Assembly (NCBI RefSeq): GCF_000403455.2
Contig: NZ_KE159720.1
Span: 90,213-154,212 of the forward strand
DNA: 64,000 nt
Source: Dorea sp. 5-2
Lineage (GTDB): Bacteria > Bacillota > Clostridia > Lachnospirales > Lachnospiraceae
Direction of reading: 5' to 3'
Positions within the stretch are counted from its first letter, which is position 1; each line of letters begins with the position of its first letter. The notes under the pieces are model-generated. The model saw only the letters and a list, made by a program, of their open reading frames with translations. It did no database searches and had not been told where the DNA came from. A program made the position numbers and the translations under genes. Positions 25,820-35,559 of this stretch are shown here, in pieces.

Positions 25820-26170
25820 ATGTTAAGAGTGATTGGCACCTTTATCGCAGCAGCGCTTATCATATACGCAAGTTATCTGGCAAGTAAATACATAGGCAAA
25901 GGACTTGGAAGAGGTACGGGGTCTCGTTATATGCGCCTGATCGACCAGATCACACTGGGGCAGGACCGGCATATGGCGATCGTCCAGATCGGCGGGAAGT
26001 ATCTGCTCGTGGGCGTCACTTCGGGACAGATTAACGTCTTGTCCGAGGTTCAGGATGAGGAATTATTCCCATTAGAGCCGGATATGGAGGAAGGTGTAAG
26101 CAAGATACCAGACTTTAAGGTGATGATGGAGAAACTAAACGATTTGGGGAAAAGAGGAGGTAGAAAATAG
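25820..26170 (+). CDS. fliO: Flagellar export-gate assembly protein FliO/FliZ
   Basis: FliO helps FliP assemble into the export gate. The 116-aa protein has one N-terminal membrane helix (about residues 5-24) and a basic cytoplasmic part with RLIDQITLGQDRHMAIVQIG followed by KYLLVGVTSGQ, the typical FliO/FliZ pattern. It lies directly before fliP, with a one-base overlap of its stop and the fliP start. Confidence 0.88.
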   Translation: MLRVIGTFIAAALIIYASYLASKYIGKGLGRGTGSRYMRLIDQITLGQDRHMAIVQIGGKYLLVGVTSGQINVLSEVQDEELFPLEPDMEEGVSKIPDFKVMMEKLNDLGKRGGRK

Positions 26171-26826
26171 TGTACGATTCATTGATCAATGTGAATGGCA
26201 ATCAGGTTCCTACGCTTGATCTATTGCTGATGCTGACGATCATATCACTTCTGCCCTCTCTTTTGGTTATGGTATCTTCTTTTTCGAGAACCGTGATCAT
26301 CCTGTCATTTCTGAGAAATGCGATGGGTGTCCAACAGACTCCTCCGAACATGGTGCTCATCGGGATCGCGATCTTCCTGACACTGTTTATCATGGATCCG
26401 GTGATCAAGGAGATCAATACGGAAGCGTACACGCCGTATAAGAACCAGGAGATCACACAGGAAGAAGCCATTGAACGTGCACAACTTCCGCTTAAAAGGT
26501 TCATGCTGCGGAACACGGAGAACGGCTCCTTGAATCTGTTCGTCGAGATGTCCGGTACGGAGGCTGTGGAGAACGTAGAAGATCTGCCGATGACGGTGGT
26601 GATCCCCTCTTTCATGACGAGTGAGCTTAAGAAAGGATTTACCGCGGGATTTTTGCTGTATATTCCGTTCCTGCTTATCGATATCGTCGTCTCTAGTACG
26701 CTAATGTCCATGGGTATGATGATGCTGCCTCCGGCGATGATCTCACTGCCGTTCAAGCTGTTATTGTTTGTGACTGTGAACGGGTGGGAATTGTTGTTCT
26801 CAACCATTGTAAATAGTTTTAACTGA
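26170..26826 (+). CDS. fliP: Flagellar export-gate protein FliP
   Basis: FliP is the main pore-forming subunit of the flagellar type III export gate. The 218-aa protein has four membrane helices and the signatures SSFSRTVIILSFLRNAMG, PPNMVLIGIAIFLT and MGMMMLPPAMISLPFKLLLF. The start is GTG with AGGAGG eight bases upstream, overlapping the last base of fliO. It lacks the long signal-peptide extension that many Gram-negative FliP have. Confidence 0.95.
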   Translation: MYDSLINVNGNQVPTLDLLLMLTIISLLPSLLVMVSSFSRTVIILSFLRNAMGVQQTPPNMVLIGIAIFLTLFIMDPVIKEINTEAYTPYKNQEITQEEAIERAQLPLKRFMLRNTENGSLNLFVEMSGTEAVENVEDLPMTVVIPSFMTSELKKGFTAGFLLYIPFLLIDIVVSSTLMSMGMMMLPPAMISLPFKLLLFVTVNGWELLFSTIVNSFN

Positions 26827-26844
26827 CGGTAAGGAGGCATATAG

Positions 26845-27105
26845 ATGACAAACGGAGAAGTTGGAGATCTGATGTATGATGTCTTTGTGATGGTGGTCGA
26901 GCTCGCAGGGCCGCTGTTGGTGATCAGTATGCTGGTAGGTATCCTGATCTCGATCATACAGGCGGCGACACAGATCCATGAGCAGACGATCACATTCGTG
27001 CCGAAGCTATTGGTGATCGGCATCATTCTCGTCTTCAGCGGCAGCAGCATGTTGGAGATGCTCCAGGAATTTACCGTACGGATATTCCGGTTGATACAGG
27101 GCTGA
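26845..27105 (+). CDS. fliQ: Flagellar export-gate protein FliQ
   Basis: A small two-helix membrane subunit that wraps around the FliP-FliR channel. The 86-aa protein contains SMLVGILISIIQAATQIHEQ, the conserved Q-A-x-T-Q-I-x-E-Q stretch of the family, and a final KLLVIGIILVF helix. It lies between fliP and fliR in the usual order. Confidence 0.95.
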   Translation: MTNGEVGDLMYDVFVMVVELAGPLLVISMLVGILISIIQAATQIHEQTITFVPKLLVIGIILVFSGSSMLEMLQEFTVRIFRLIQG

Positions 27106-27121
27106 CGTAAGGAGTGGTGAC

Positions 27122-27889
27122 ATGGCAATCGGTAATATCGCGCAGCTGACCTTGTTTTCCCTGATCCTGATGAGGATGTCAGGGTTCATCTTATTTAATC
27201 CGATATTGGGAAGAAGGAACATACCGGCGCGGGTAAAGGCTGGTTTTATATTTATCCTGACTCTGGCGGTCTATTCTTTTTCAATAGAAGAGGTTGTCGA
27301 GGCGGGAAGTACGTTAGAATTCATGCTCCTTCTGATCAAGGAGTTTATGGCGGGGTATGTAGTCGGGCTTGTAATGCATTTGTTTTTTTTCATTGTAAGT
27401 TTTGCCGGCTATATTATAGATTTTCAGATGGGGTTATCCATGGCTACCGTGTATGATCCCCAGAGTAATGCACAGATGCCTGTGACGGGCAGTCTGCTGC
27501 AGACGTGGCTGATCTTGCTGTTCTTCGCGGTAGACGGCCATCACGCGCTGATGCGGATACTGGTGACATCAGCCGAGATTATTCCTTACGGAGGGATCGT
27601 GATCACGCAGGGGCTGGCGCTTCGGATGTTAGAGATCTTCTATGAATGCGTCTCCATGGGCGTAAGACTTTCGATCCCGATGATCGCGGCAGAATTCCTG
27701 GTGGAGATGGGAGTCGGGATCCTGAATAAAGTTGTGCCGCAGATCAGTATATTTGTGATCAACATTCAGATGAAATTAATTGTCGGCCTCGGACTTCTGG
27801 TGATCCTCTTTGCACCGACCGGTGAGTTTATAGAGAAGATCATGACGACGATGATGAAGACGGTCCGGGGGATACTGACATTCTTATAA
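27122..27889 (+). CDS. fliR: Flagellar export-gate protein FliR
   Basis: FliR is the single-copy gate subunit that completes the FliP5-FliR1 pore. The 255-aa protein is strongly hydrophobic with six or so helices. It begins with LFSLILMRMSGFILFNP and GRRNIPARVKAG, and has DFQMGLSMATVYDPQSN near residue 100, as in other FliR. It lies 16 bp after fliQ. Confidence 0.94.
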   Translation: MAIGNIAQLTLFSLILMRMSGFILFNPILGRRNIPARVKAGFIFILTLAVYSFSIEEVVEAGSTLEFMLLLIKEFMAGYVVGLVMHLFFFIVSFAGYIIDFQMGLSMATVYDPQSNAQMPVTGSLLQTWLILLFFAVDGHHALMRILVTSAEIIPYGGIVITQGLALRMLEIFYECVSMGVRLSIPMIAAEFLVEMGVGILNKVVPQISIFVINIQMKLIVGLGLLVILFAPTGEFIEKIMTTMMKTVRGILTFL

Positions 27890-27904
27890 AGGAAGTGAAC
27901 ACCT

Positions 27905-28966
27905 TTGGCGTCAGAGGAAAAAACCGAAAAAGCCACACCTAAGAAGCGAAGGGACCAACGCAAGGAAGGTAATGTCGCGTCGAGTAAGGACGTCATTGCG
28001 GTCGCTTCGCTTATCGGGTGTTTCTATTGTTTACAGTTGTTATTTCCGGCGATCTACGAGACATTGAGAGATACGATGATCTTTCAGATCACGGCGGTTG
28101 CGGAAATAGATGAATTATCGTTGGGTAACCTGCAGATGCTGGGTATGAAGACGGTCAAGGATCTGGCGAAATGTATCTTTCCGCTGGGGGTGATCAGCCT
28201 GACGATCGGGGTAGTTGCAACCGGCATACAGACACGGTTCAACGTTACCACAAAACCTTTAAAGTTCAAGCTCAGCAAGCTGAACCCTCTTAAGGGGATC
28301 AAGAATATGTTCTCCGCCAAGCAGGTTGTGGAGCTTTTGAAAGCAGTGATCAAGATCATCATCCTCGGAGTGATCCTGTATGGGATCTTGAAGGACGAGA
28401 TCGTGGTGATCGCACAGATGATGGATATTGATCCGCTCTCTTCTTCGGCGTATGTCTTAAAGGAGATCGTCAGCATGGTCCTGAAGGTCGGGATGGTCTT
28501 CGCAGCCATTGCGGGATTCGATTATTTCTATCAGAGATGGTCTTATGAGAAGAATCTTAAGATGACCAAAGAAGAGGTTAAAGAAGAATTCAAACAGTCA
28601 GAAGGAGATCCGAAGATCAAGGGTAAGATCCGAAGTCTCCAGCAGAGTATGGCAAGAAGCAGGATGATGCAGGCGGTGCCTGACGCGGATGTTATCATCC
28701 GTAACCCTACGCATTACGCGGTGGCGCTCAGATATGATATAGATAAGGACAATGCGCCGGTGGTGATAGCCAAGGGACAGGATCTGATCGCACTTAAGAT
28801 CGTAGAGATCGCGGAGAACCATAAGGTTACCGTGATCGAGAACAAGCCGCTGGCAAGAGGGATCTATGCTTCGACCCCGCTGGGAGGACAGATCCCGGCG
28901 GAATATTATGGAATGGTAGCGGAAATCCTTGTCGAGGTATTCCGAATGAATAAAAAGTTGGTGTAG
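27905..28966 (+). CDS. flhB: Flagellar export switch protein FlhB
   Basis: FlhB is the export-gate protein that changes substrate class from hook to filament after self-cleavage. The 353-aa protein starts at TTG (AAAGGAAG eight bases upstream) with EEKTEKATPKKRRDQRKEG, has four membrane helices, and carries the self-cleavage motif NPTH at residues 267-270 within IIRNPTHYAVAL. It is followed by flhA after 3 bp. Confidence 0.95.
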   Translation: MASEEKTEKATPKKRRDQRKEGNVASSKDVIAVASLIGCFYCLQLLFPAIYETLRDTMIFQITAVAEIDELSLGNLQMLGMKTVKDLAKCIFPLGVISLTIGVVATGIQTRFNVTTKPLKFKLSKLNPLKGIKNMFSAKQVVELLKAVIKIIILGVILYGILKDEIVVIAQMMDIDPLSSSAYVLKEIVSMVLKVGMVFAAIAGFDYFYQRWSYEKNLKMTKEEVKEEFKQSEGDPKIKGKIRSLQQSMARSRMMQAVPDADVIIRNPTHYAVALRYDIDKDNAPVVIAKGQDLIALKIVEIAENHKVTVIENKPLARGIYASTPLGGQIPAEYYGMVAEILVEVFRMNKKLV

Positions 28967-28969
28967 AAG

Positions 28970-31042
28970 ATGAAGAATATATTGAATAACGCGGTGTCAT
29001 TGATCGTAGTCATGATCGTATTGCTGCTGATCATACCGTTAAGTCCGTTTTTTCTGGACGTTATGATTATACTGAATATTGCGGTATCTCTGATCATCCT
29101 GTTGGTCAGTATGAATATCAAAGAGGCGCTGGAATTCTCCATCTTCCCATCTTTGCTTCTTATCACGACATTATACCGTATCGGGATCAATATCTCATCC
29201 ACGAGAAGTATCTTGAGTAATTCAGGTACGGCGGGGCAGGTAATTAAGTCCATGGGTGATTTCGTTCTCCAGGGAAATGTCGTTGTCGGTGTTATCATCT
29301 TCCTGATCATCGTGTTGGTTCAGTTCCTCGTTATTACCAAAGGCGCGGAACGTGTGGCTGAGGTAGCGGCGAGATTTACGCTGGACGCTATGCCCGGTAA
29401 GCAGATGGCGATCGACGCGGATCTTGGAAGCGGACTGATCACAGAGGACGAGGCGAAGGCAAGACGTTATAAGATTCAGAAAGAGGCGGACTTCTATGGC
29501 TCCATGGACGGTGCTACGAAGATCGTAAAAGGTGACGCGACGATGTCTCTCATCATCACGGCGGTCAATTTCCTCGGTGGCTGTGTGATTGGTATGGTAC
29601 AGGGAACCATGGGATTTACCGAAGTACTTCAGGTATATTCCATCGCCACCATCGGCGACGGACTGGTATCACAGATCCCGGCGCTTTTGATCTCTACGGC
29701 GACAGGTATGATCGTAACCAGAGCGGTTGCAGAAGACAGCCTGAACTTAGACGTTACAAGACAGTTCGCGGCGCAGCCGCGGGCGATCATGATCGCCGGC
29801 GGCGTGCTGGCGATCCTTCTGGCGGTTCCCGGGATGCCGAAGTTCCAGCTGGCGGTCATCGCGCTTGTCATGATGCTGGGCGGATGGTATCTGATGCGGC
29901 GTATGGAAGAATTTGCCGCGGTTCCCGAGCAGGGCGCCATGACAATGGGCGGCATGGGACCCGAGGAAGCCGAGCAGATGGCAGAAGAGGACAATTTCAA
30001 AGATATCAACAGTGTGTATTCTCTGATCTCCGTAGAACCCATCGAGATGGAATTCGGTTACAGCCTGATCCCTCTCGTGGATGAGGCGAGCGGAGGAAGG
30101 ATGATCGACCGTATCGTGATCTTCCGCCGGCAGTATGCACAGGAGATGGGCCTGGTTATCCCGTCTATCCGGCTGCGGGACAGCTCAAGCCTCAATACGA
30201 ATCAGTATGTGATCAAGATCAAAGGGGAAGAGGTCGCGAAGGGAGAGATCCTGGTAGACTATTATCTTGCGCTTGAGCCGCCGAACCTTGAGAAAGAGAT
30301 CGATGGTATAGATACGATCGAGCCGGCATATGGTATTCCGAGTAAATGGATCACGGTAGACAAAAAAGAGATGGCGGAGATTTACGGATATACGGTTATC
30401 GACCCGTTGTCGGTTATGCTGACCCATCTGTCGGAGACGGTGAAGAAGCATGCCTATGAGCTGCTGAACCGTCAGGAAGTCGTACGTCTGGTCGACAATA
30501 TGAAGAAGCAGTCGCCGGAGCTTGTGGATGAACTGATCCCGACGCTCATCTCATTTGGTAATTTCCAGAAGATCCTGACAAACCTCTTGAAGGAAGGCAT
30601 ACCGATCAAGGATATGGAGACTATCATGGAGACGATCGTAGATTCCTCCATGACGGTCAGGGATCTGGATACCATCACGGAGAATATCCGTGTGGCGTTG
30701 AAGCGGACCATCACAAGAAGGTTCTGCGAAGGCAACAGCATGAAGGTAGTAACATTGGATGCAGAGCTGGAGAAGAATATCATCACCAGCCTGACCAACG
30801 GAGAGCACGGCATGTATCTTGCGCTCAGCCCGGATGTGATGCAGGGCGTGATCACACAGATGTCCGAGGAAGTGAAGAAGTTCCAGGAGCTTGGGCAGTC
30901 TCCGGTGGTACTTACGAGCCAGGTGGTAAGACTGCATTTCTACAGGCTGATCGATCAGTTCTTCCCGGATGTATATGTGCTTTCGTTCAATGAGATCAGC
31001 AATAACATCCAGATACAGGCAGTGGGAAATATCACGATGTAG
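28970..31042 (+). CDS. flhA: Flagellar export-gate protein FlhA
   Basis: FlhA is the large ion-coupled ring of the export gate that docks substrate-chaperone complexes. The 690-aa protein has about eight membrane helices in the first 320 residues, with the FHIPEP-family block TLDAMPGKQMAIDADL in the cytoplasmic loop, and a four-subdomain cytoplasmic C-terminal half. flhF and flhG, which normally follow flhA, are missing, and fliA comes next after 40 bp. Confidence 0.97.
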   Translation: MKNILNNAVSLIVVMIVLLLIIPLSPFFLDVMIILNIAVSLIILLVSMNIKEALEFSIFPSLLLITTLYRIGINISSTRSILSNSGTAGQVIKSMGDFVLQGNVVVGVIIFLIIVLVQFLVITKGAERVAEVAARFTLDAMPGKQMAIDADLGSGLITEDEAKARRYKIQKEADFYGSMDGATKIVKGDATMSLIITAVNFLGGCVIGMVQGTMGFTEVLQVYSIATIGDGLVSQIPALLISTATGMIVTRAVAEDSLNLDVTRQFAAQPRAIMIAGGVLAILLAVPGMPKFQLAVIALVMMLGGWYLMRRMEEFAAVPEQGAMTMGGMGPEEAEQMAEEDNFKDINSVYSLISVEPIEMEFGYSLIPLVDEASGGRMIDRIVIFRRQYAQEMGLVIPSIRLRDSSSLNTNQYVIKIKGEEVAKGEILVDYYLALEPPNLEKEIDGIDTIEPAYGIPSKWITVDKKEMAEIYGYTVIDPLSVMLTHLSETVKKHAYELLNRQEVVRLVDNMKKQSPELVDELIPTLISFGNFQKILTNLLKEGIPIKDMETIMETIVDSSMTVRDLDTITENIRVALKRTITRRFCEGNSMKVVTLDAELEKNIITSLTNGEHGMYLALSPDVMQGVITQMSEEVKKFQELGQSPVVLTSQVVRLHFYRLIDQFFPDVYVLSFNEISNNIQIQAVGNITM

Positions 31043-31082
31043 ATGCATGAAGCAGGAAATATAACTCAATGGAGCAGCTAAT

Positions 31083-31871
31083 ATGAACACACAGGAATTA
31101 TACAAAGAGAAGACGAATGAAGAGCTTTTAAAAATGTATAAAGAGTCGGGCAGCCTTGAGATCAAGCAGGAGATCGTCATGCGCTATATCTACCTTGTGA
31201 AGAGTATTGCGCTGCAGATGAGAGATATCTACGTGAGCTTTTCGCAGGTAGACGATATTATCAGCGAGGGAGTGATCGCGATCATGTCCTCGCTTGATAA
31301 GTTTGATATGGATAAAAATGTGAAGTTCGAGACATTTATCTCGAAGCGGATCAAAGGAATGATCATAGACCTGGCAAGGAAGCAGGACTGGGTGCCAAGA
31401 AGTACAAGAAAGAGCACAAGAGATATTGAAGAAGCGGTGACAACGTTATATAATAGATTAGGGTACTATCCTTCTGTGGAGGAAGTGACGAAGTATCTGA
31501 ACATTACTCCGGAGAAATATCAGGAGACGATGAGGAAGGCGGCGTTATTTAACGTACTCTCATTGGATATGGTGCTTGCGGAAGCACAGGGGAATGAGAT
31601 CGGGGTGAAGATGCCGCATGGAGAGAAAAATGATCAGCCTGAGAGCCAGTTTCTTAAGAAAGAGCTGACCGAAGTCCTTGCAGAGGGGATTGGGACGCTC
31701 AAGGAGAACGAGCAGCTGGTGATCTCGCTGTATTATATAGATGAGCTGAATATGAGGCAGATCGCGGATGTGCTCAAGGTAAGTGAACCGAGGGTTTCCC
31801 AGATCCATACGAACGCGATCAAGAAGCTACGGAAACATATGGAAAGATTTAACGAAGAAAAGGAGAGCTAA
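31083..31871 (+). CDS. fliA: Flagellar sigma factor FliA (sigma-28/sigma-D)
   Basis: Directs RNA polymerase to late flagellar and chemotaxis genes. The 262-aa protein has region 2 (LVKSIALQMRD, then ISEGVIAIMSSLDKFD, FETFISKRIKGMIID), region 3 (LYNRLGYYPSVEEVTKYL) and region 4 (MRQIADVLKVSEPRVSQIH, a helix-turn-helix). Position after flhA is typical. The anti-sigma factor flgM is not in the window. Confidence 0.96.
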   Translation: MNTQELYKEKTNEELLKMYKESGSLEIKQEIVMRYIYLVKSIALQMRDIYVSFSQVDDIISEGVIAIMSSLDKFDMDKNVKFETFISKRIKGMIIDLARKQDWVPRSTRKSTRDIEEAVTTLYNRLGYYPSVEEVTKYLNITPEKYQETMRKAALFNVLSLDMVLAEAQGNEIGVKMPHGEKNDQPESQFLKKELTEVLAEGIGTLKENEQLVISLYYIDELNMRQIADVLKVSEPRVSQIHTNAIKKLRKHMERFNEEKES

Positions 31872-31872
31872 G

Positions 31873-32616
31873 ATGTTTCAAGGATATTATGACCTGACGT
31901 CTAACATGATCACACAAAACCGGAATATGAATATTATCAGTAATAATATGACGAATATTTCCACACCCGGCTATAAAGAAGACCGGCTCATGCAGAGTAC
32001 CTTCCGTGACGAGATGATCTACCGGTATGACAGAGACGGCAAGACTCCGGTGGGGACGGTGTCCCGGATGAATATCGCAGATGAAAGAGTGACAGATTAC
32101 TCAGAAGGAGGCATCAGAGAGACGGGTGCGGCGATGGATGTCGGCTTGACCGGCAGCGGATTCTTCGCGATCCAGACGGATAACGGCGTCGTATATACAC
32201 GGAACGGTTCCTTCAACCTGGATAACAACGGATATCTGCTTTTACCGGGAGTCGGTCGTGTGCTCGGGACGAACGGTCCCATCCAGCTTACGACGGATGA
32301 GATCGTGATCGATAAGCAGGGGAATATCACCAACGAAGGCGGGACACAGTTCTTCGGAACGCTCAGGATCGTAGATTTTGCAGATTACAGCCAGCTTACC
32401 AAGATCACCGGAGGAGTATTCCAGGCGAACGCGCAGCCGCAGGCGGCGGAGGGGGTGACGGTCACCCAGAAGTACCTGGAAGATTCCAACGTATCTATGG
32501 CGGAAGAGATGACGAGGATGATGAGCGGCCAGCGTGTGCTGCAGAGTTCGGCGCAGCTTCTTAAGATGTATGACCAGCTGATGTCAAAGATGGTGATCTT
32601 AGGATCTGCAACATAG
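31873..32616 (+). CDS. flgF: Distal/proximal rod protein, FlgF/FlgG family (first copy)
   Basis: A 247-aa hook-basal-body rod protein. It has the rod N-terminus (MNIISNNMTNISTPGYK), the FlgG-type middle (VGLTGSGFFAIQTDNGVVYTRNG) and the closing helix with VSMAEEMTRMMSGQRVLQSS. Firmicutes carry two such genes in tandem; by order I label this one FlgF-like (FlhO-like), but FlgG is possible. The start is the ATG at 31873 behind AAGGAG; it lies one base after the fliA stop. Confidence 0.85.
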   Translation: MFQGYYDLTSNMITQNRNMNIISNNMTNISTPGYKEDRLMQSTFRDEMIYRYDRDGKTPVGTVSRMNIADERVTDYSEGGIRETGAAMDVGLTGSGFFAIQTDNGVVYTRNGSFNLDNNGYLLLPGVGRVLGTNGPIQLTTDEIVIDKQGNITNEGGTQFFGTLRIVDFADYSQLTKITGGVFQANAQPQAAEGVTVTQKYLEDSNVSMAEEMTRMMSGQRVLQSSAQLLKMYDQLMSKMVILGSAT

Positions 32617-32676
32617 TGCAGGCTTTGCGGTTTCACGTAATCAGGCAGAAGTTTTACAGGAGGGAGACGAGTAGAT

Positions 32677-33390
32677 ATGTATACATCATTTTATACCGCC
32701 GCAAGAGGGGCGATGGAAGAGCAGAAGAAATTAGACGTTGTCGGCAATAACCTGGCGAATGCGAACAACTACGGTTATAAGGCGAAGACATCTGTGTTCT
32801 CGGATCTGATGTACTATAATCTGAATAACTATACCGGAGAGGATACGCCGCTGAAAGCAGGCACGGGTATTGTTGTGGAGAAGACGAATACGAATTATAA
32901 TCCCAGCGCATATGTGACTACCAACGGGAAATTCGATTACGCGATCGTAGAGAAGGGATTCTTCATGCTGAGAAGCCCGATCACGAATGAGATTACATAT
33001 ACAAGGAACGGACGTTTCAGTATGTCAAAGCGGGGGGATGAATTCTATCTGGTGAATGACAACGGTAATTTCGTCCTTGACCAGAACAGGAATCCGATCC
33101 GGGTGATAGACGGGGAAGAATTGAGCAGCCAGATCGGCGTATACGGCTTTACGATCCTGGACGGGATGCAGAGCGTGGGGAATAATGAATTTGCACCGGT
33201 CCTGAAGAACGGAGAACCCTTCCTGATGCCGGGCGCGAAGCTGGTGGATCACGCGTTGGAGATGTCGGGAGTGGATGTTGCCGATGACTTCACGCGTATG
33301 ATCGAGGCTCAGAGAGCATACTCTTATGCGCTTAAGATGGTGCAGACGTCGGATGAGATCGTGAATACAATAAATACATTGAGATCATAG
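32677..33390 (+). CDS. flgG: Rod protein, FlgF/FlgG family (second copy)
   Basis: A 237-aa homologue of the preceding protein: VVGNNLANANNYGYKAK at the N-terminus, EKGFFMLRSPITNEITYTRNG in the middle, and VDVADDFTRMIEAQRAYSYA at the C-terminus. The last stretch is typical of FlgG, so this is the better FlgG candidate of the pair. AGGAGGG lies upstream of the ATG. Confidence 0.85.
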   Translation: MYTSFYTAARGAMEEQKKLDVVGNNLANANNYGYKAKTSVFSDLMYYNLNNYTGEDTPLKAGTGIVVEKTNTNYNPSAYVTTNGKFDYAIVEKGFFMLRSPITNEITYTRNGRFSMSKRGDEFYLVNDNGNFVLDQNRNPIRVIDGEELSSQIGVYGFTILDGMQSVGNNEFAPVLKNGEPFLMPGAKLVDHALEMSGVDVADDFTRMIEAQRAYSYALKMVQTSDEIVNTINTLRS

Positions 33391-33401
33391 AGAGGTGGCT
33401 T

Positions 33402-34022
33402 ATGGCAATAAAATCTTATGAAGAGATGAATGAATTAGAGATAGATATCCTTAAGGAGATCGGCAGTATCGGCGGCGGCAATGCGGCGACAGCCTTGTCC
33501 AGCATGCTGAGCGCGAAGGTGAATATGTCCCTTCCGGGCGTAGAGATCCTGGGATTTAACGAGGCGTTGGATCATCTGGGGGATCCGGAAGAACTGGTTG
33601 CGGCGATATTCGTGGAGATGTCGGGCGAACTAAGCGGGATCATGCTGTTCGTTCTGACGAAGGAGTTCTCAGACGAGATCCTGTTCAGGATGCTTGGGAA
33701 GGCGGATTCTGATTTCCTGGCGCTTGATGAGATTGACTCTTCCGTGCTGATCGAGATCGGGAATATCGTGATATCGTCATATATTACGGCGATGGCGTCC
33801 CTGACCGGTGTAAATGTGGAATTATCGGTTCCGCAGCTCGCGCTGAATATGCTGGGCGGGATCATGAGTGTTCCGATCGCGATGATGGGGCAGCACTCAG
33901 ACAGAATCATGATGATAACGGGAGAATTCAAGATAGACGGCAAAGCATTGAACAGTAACATGCTGCTTCTGCCGGATGTAGAATCGTTGAATGTTCTTAT
34001 GAAAAAACTAGGAGTTGAGTAG
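33402..34022 (+). CDS. cheC: CheY-P phosphatase CheC
   Basis: CheC dephosphorylates CheY-P, and is activated by CheD. The 206-aa protein has two copies of the phosphatase pattern: LKEIGSIGGGNAATALSSML (E-x-x-x-x-G-N) near residue 15, and LIEIGNIVISSYITAMA near 113. It is followed by cheD after 4 bp, as in Bacillus and Thermotoga, where the two proteins form a complex. Confidence 0.94.
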   Translation: MAIKSYEEMNELEIDILKEIGSIGGGNAATALSSMLSAKVNMSLPGVEILGFNEALDHLGDPEELVAAIFVEMSGELSGIMLFVLTKEFSDEILFRMLGKADSDFLALDEIDSSVLIEIGNIVISSYITAMASLTGVNVELSVPQLALNMLGGIMSVPIAMMGQHSDRIMMITGEFKIDGKALNSNMLLLPDVESLNVLMKKLGVE

Positions 34023-34026
34023 GGCG

Positions 34027-34509
34027 ATGGAAAAGAAGATATCGGTCGGGATAGCTGATATGAAGATAACAAGACAGGAAGGCATATTGATCACATATGC
34101 ACTTGGGTCATGTATCGGGATCTCTTTCTATGATCCGATGATCAAGCTGGGAGCGCTTCTTCATATTATGCTTCCTGAAAAGGGAAGAGGAAATGACAGC
34201 AATATATACAAATTCGCAGATTCGGGGATCCAGGAGACACTTCGTAAGCTGTGCGCTTACGGGGCTGTGAAGAAGAGGCTCGTATGCAAGATCGCCGGAG
34301 GCGCCAAGATGTTCGAGATGAAAGGCGGCGGCGGACTGGGGAATATAGGGGAGCGGAATGCCCAGAATGTTAAGCGGATCCTGATGGCGGAAGGGCTGCG
34401 TATCACAAGCGAGGATACCGGCGCCAATTACGCCAGAACCATGCTGCTTGACGTAGGAACAGGAAAGGTATATATCCGTTCGGCCGGGAAACCGGAACGG
34501 ATGTTGTAG
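34027..34509 (+). CDS. cheD: Chemoreceptor glutamine deamidase CheD
   Basis: CheD deamidates receptor glutamines and, bound to CheC, tunes CheY-P removal. The 160-aa protein carries the catalytic Cys29 in LGSCIGI and His46 in LLHIMLPEKG, as in characterised CheD. The core GGAKMFEMKGGG-like stretch (KIAGGAKMFE) is typical. The ATG at 34027 is preferred over a TTG at 34015, which sits on top of the ribosome site. Confidence 0.93.
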   Translation: MEKKISVGIADMKITRQEGILITYALGSCIGISFYDPMIKLGALLHIMLPEKGRGNDSNIYKFADSGIQETLRKLCAYGAVKKRLVCKIAGGAKMFEMKGGGGLGNIGERNAQNVKRILMAEGLRITSEDTGANYARTMLLDVGTGKVYIRSAGKPERML

Positions 34510-34638
34510 ACCTTTGTCCGGGATATCGGTTTCATGGCTGTAAAGCCTGTCGGATAAGTCGGCGGCGAAAGAAGCCGGCAGATGTTATGTGAGGCAGGTG
34601 TTGCGCCGATAAATATACATAGAGTATAAAGGAGTGGA
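34510..34638 (+). other. Intergenic region cheD-cheV
   Basis: 129 bp with one GC-rich hairpin (GTCGGC and GCCGGC arms around 34558-34579) and a GCCGATAA box at about 34604. The box looks like a sigma-D -10 element, but no TAAA box lies 14-16 bp before it. No terminator and no gene were seen. Confidence 0.35.
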
Positions 34639-35559
34639 ATGTGTATGGCTGATACAGAGATTTTATTGGAATCAGGAACAAATGAGATTGAGATCATGCA
34701 GTTTACCATATTCGGTGAATTATATGGAATCAATGTAGCAAAAGTACGGGAGATCATGATGGCGGATAAGGTAAAGCCGGTACCGCATTCTCATCCCGCT
34801 GTCGAGGGGATATTTAAGCCAAGAGAGACTCTTCTGACAGTGATCAATCTGCCGAAATATCTGACCGGCCAGGTTGGAGAGAAGAATGACAGAGATCTGT
34901 TCATCATCACGAACTTTAATAAGATGCACATTGCATTCCGTGTGCATACCGTGGTTGGGATCAGCAGGATTTCCTGGGAGAATATCCAGAAGCCGGATAA
35001 GGCGCTTACGAACGGAGAAGACGGAGTGGCGACCGGTATCGCGCAGTGCGGCGGGCATCTTGTCACGATCCTGGATTTTGAAAAGATCGTAGCGGAGATC
35101 GCGCCGGAGACCAGTATCCAGGTGCATGACATTGATGCGCTTGGAGAGAGGGTACCAAGGGATCAGCCGATCATACTTGCGGAGGATTCGATCCTGCTGA
35201 CGAAGATGATCAAAGATTCTCTGTTCCGTGCAGGATACGGCAATCTGAAGAATTTCAACAACGGCAAAGAGGCATGGGAGTATCTGGAGAGTATCCGCAA
35301 TGATTCGGACTTCTATAAGAAGGCGGCGCTGTTGATCACAGATATTGAGATGCCGGAGATGGATGGACACCGCCTGACAAAGCTTGTGAAGGACGATGAG
35401 AAGATGCGCAGAATGCCGGTCATTATCTTCTCTTCCCTGATCAACGAAGAGATGCGCCGCAAAGGCAAGCAGCTCGGCGCGGATGAGCAGTTGTCAAAGC
35501 CGGAGATAGGGCGTCTGGTAGAGATTATGGACGAATTATTAGACCGGAGGGATGGTTAG
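34639..35559 (+). CDS. cheV: Chemotaxis coupling/adaptation protein CheV
   Basis: CheV links receptors to CheA through a CheW domain and adapts through a C-terminal receiver. In the 306-aa protein the CheW domain covers about residues 15-155 and the receiver about 175-300, with acidic LAEDSILLTK, phosphoacceptor in LLITDIEMPEMDG, and Lys in LSKPE. ATG codons at 34639 and 34645 are four and ten bases after AGGAG; I give the longer form. The stop abuts the ATG of the next gene. Confidence 0.93.
   Translation: MCMADTEILLESGTNEIEIMQFTIFGELYGINVAKVREIMMADKVKPVPHSHPAVEGIFKPRETLLTVINLPKYLTGQVGEKNDRDLFIITNFNKMHIAFRVHTVVGISRISWENIQKPDKALTNGEDGVATGIAQCGGHLVTILDFEKIVAEIAPETSIQVHDIDALGERVPRDQPIILAEDSILLTKMIKDSLFRAGYGNLKNFNNGKEAWEYLESIRNDSDFYKKAALLITDIEMPEMDGHRLTKLVKDDEKMRRMPVIIFSSLINEEMRRKGKQLGADEQLSKPEIGRLVEIMDELLDRRDG

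Noticed and set aside
34585..34615. GCCGATAA box upstream of cheV as a sigma-D promoter
   Set aside because: The correct distance upstream holds TATG, not TAAA; only the -10 part fits.
34510..34638. c-di-GMP riboswitch between cheD and cheV
   Set aside because: The hairpins lack the conserved GEMM sequence blocks; only a GC-rich stem is seen.
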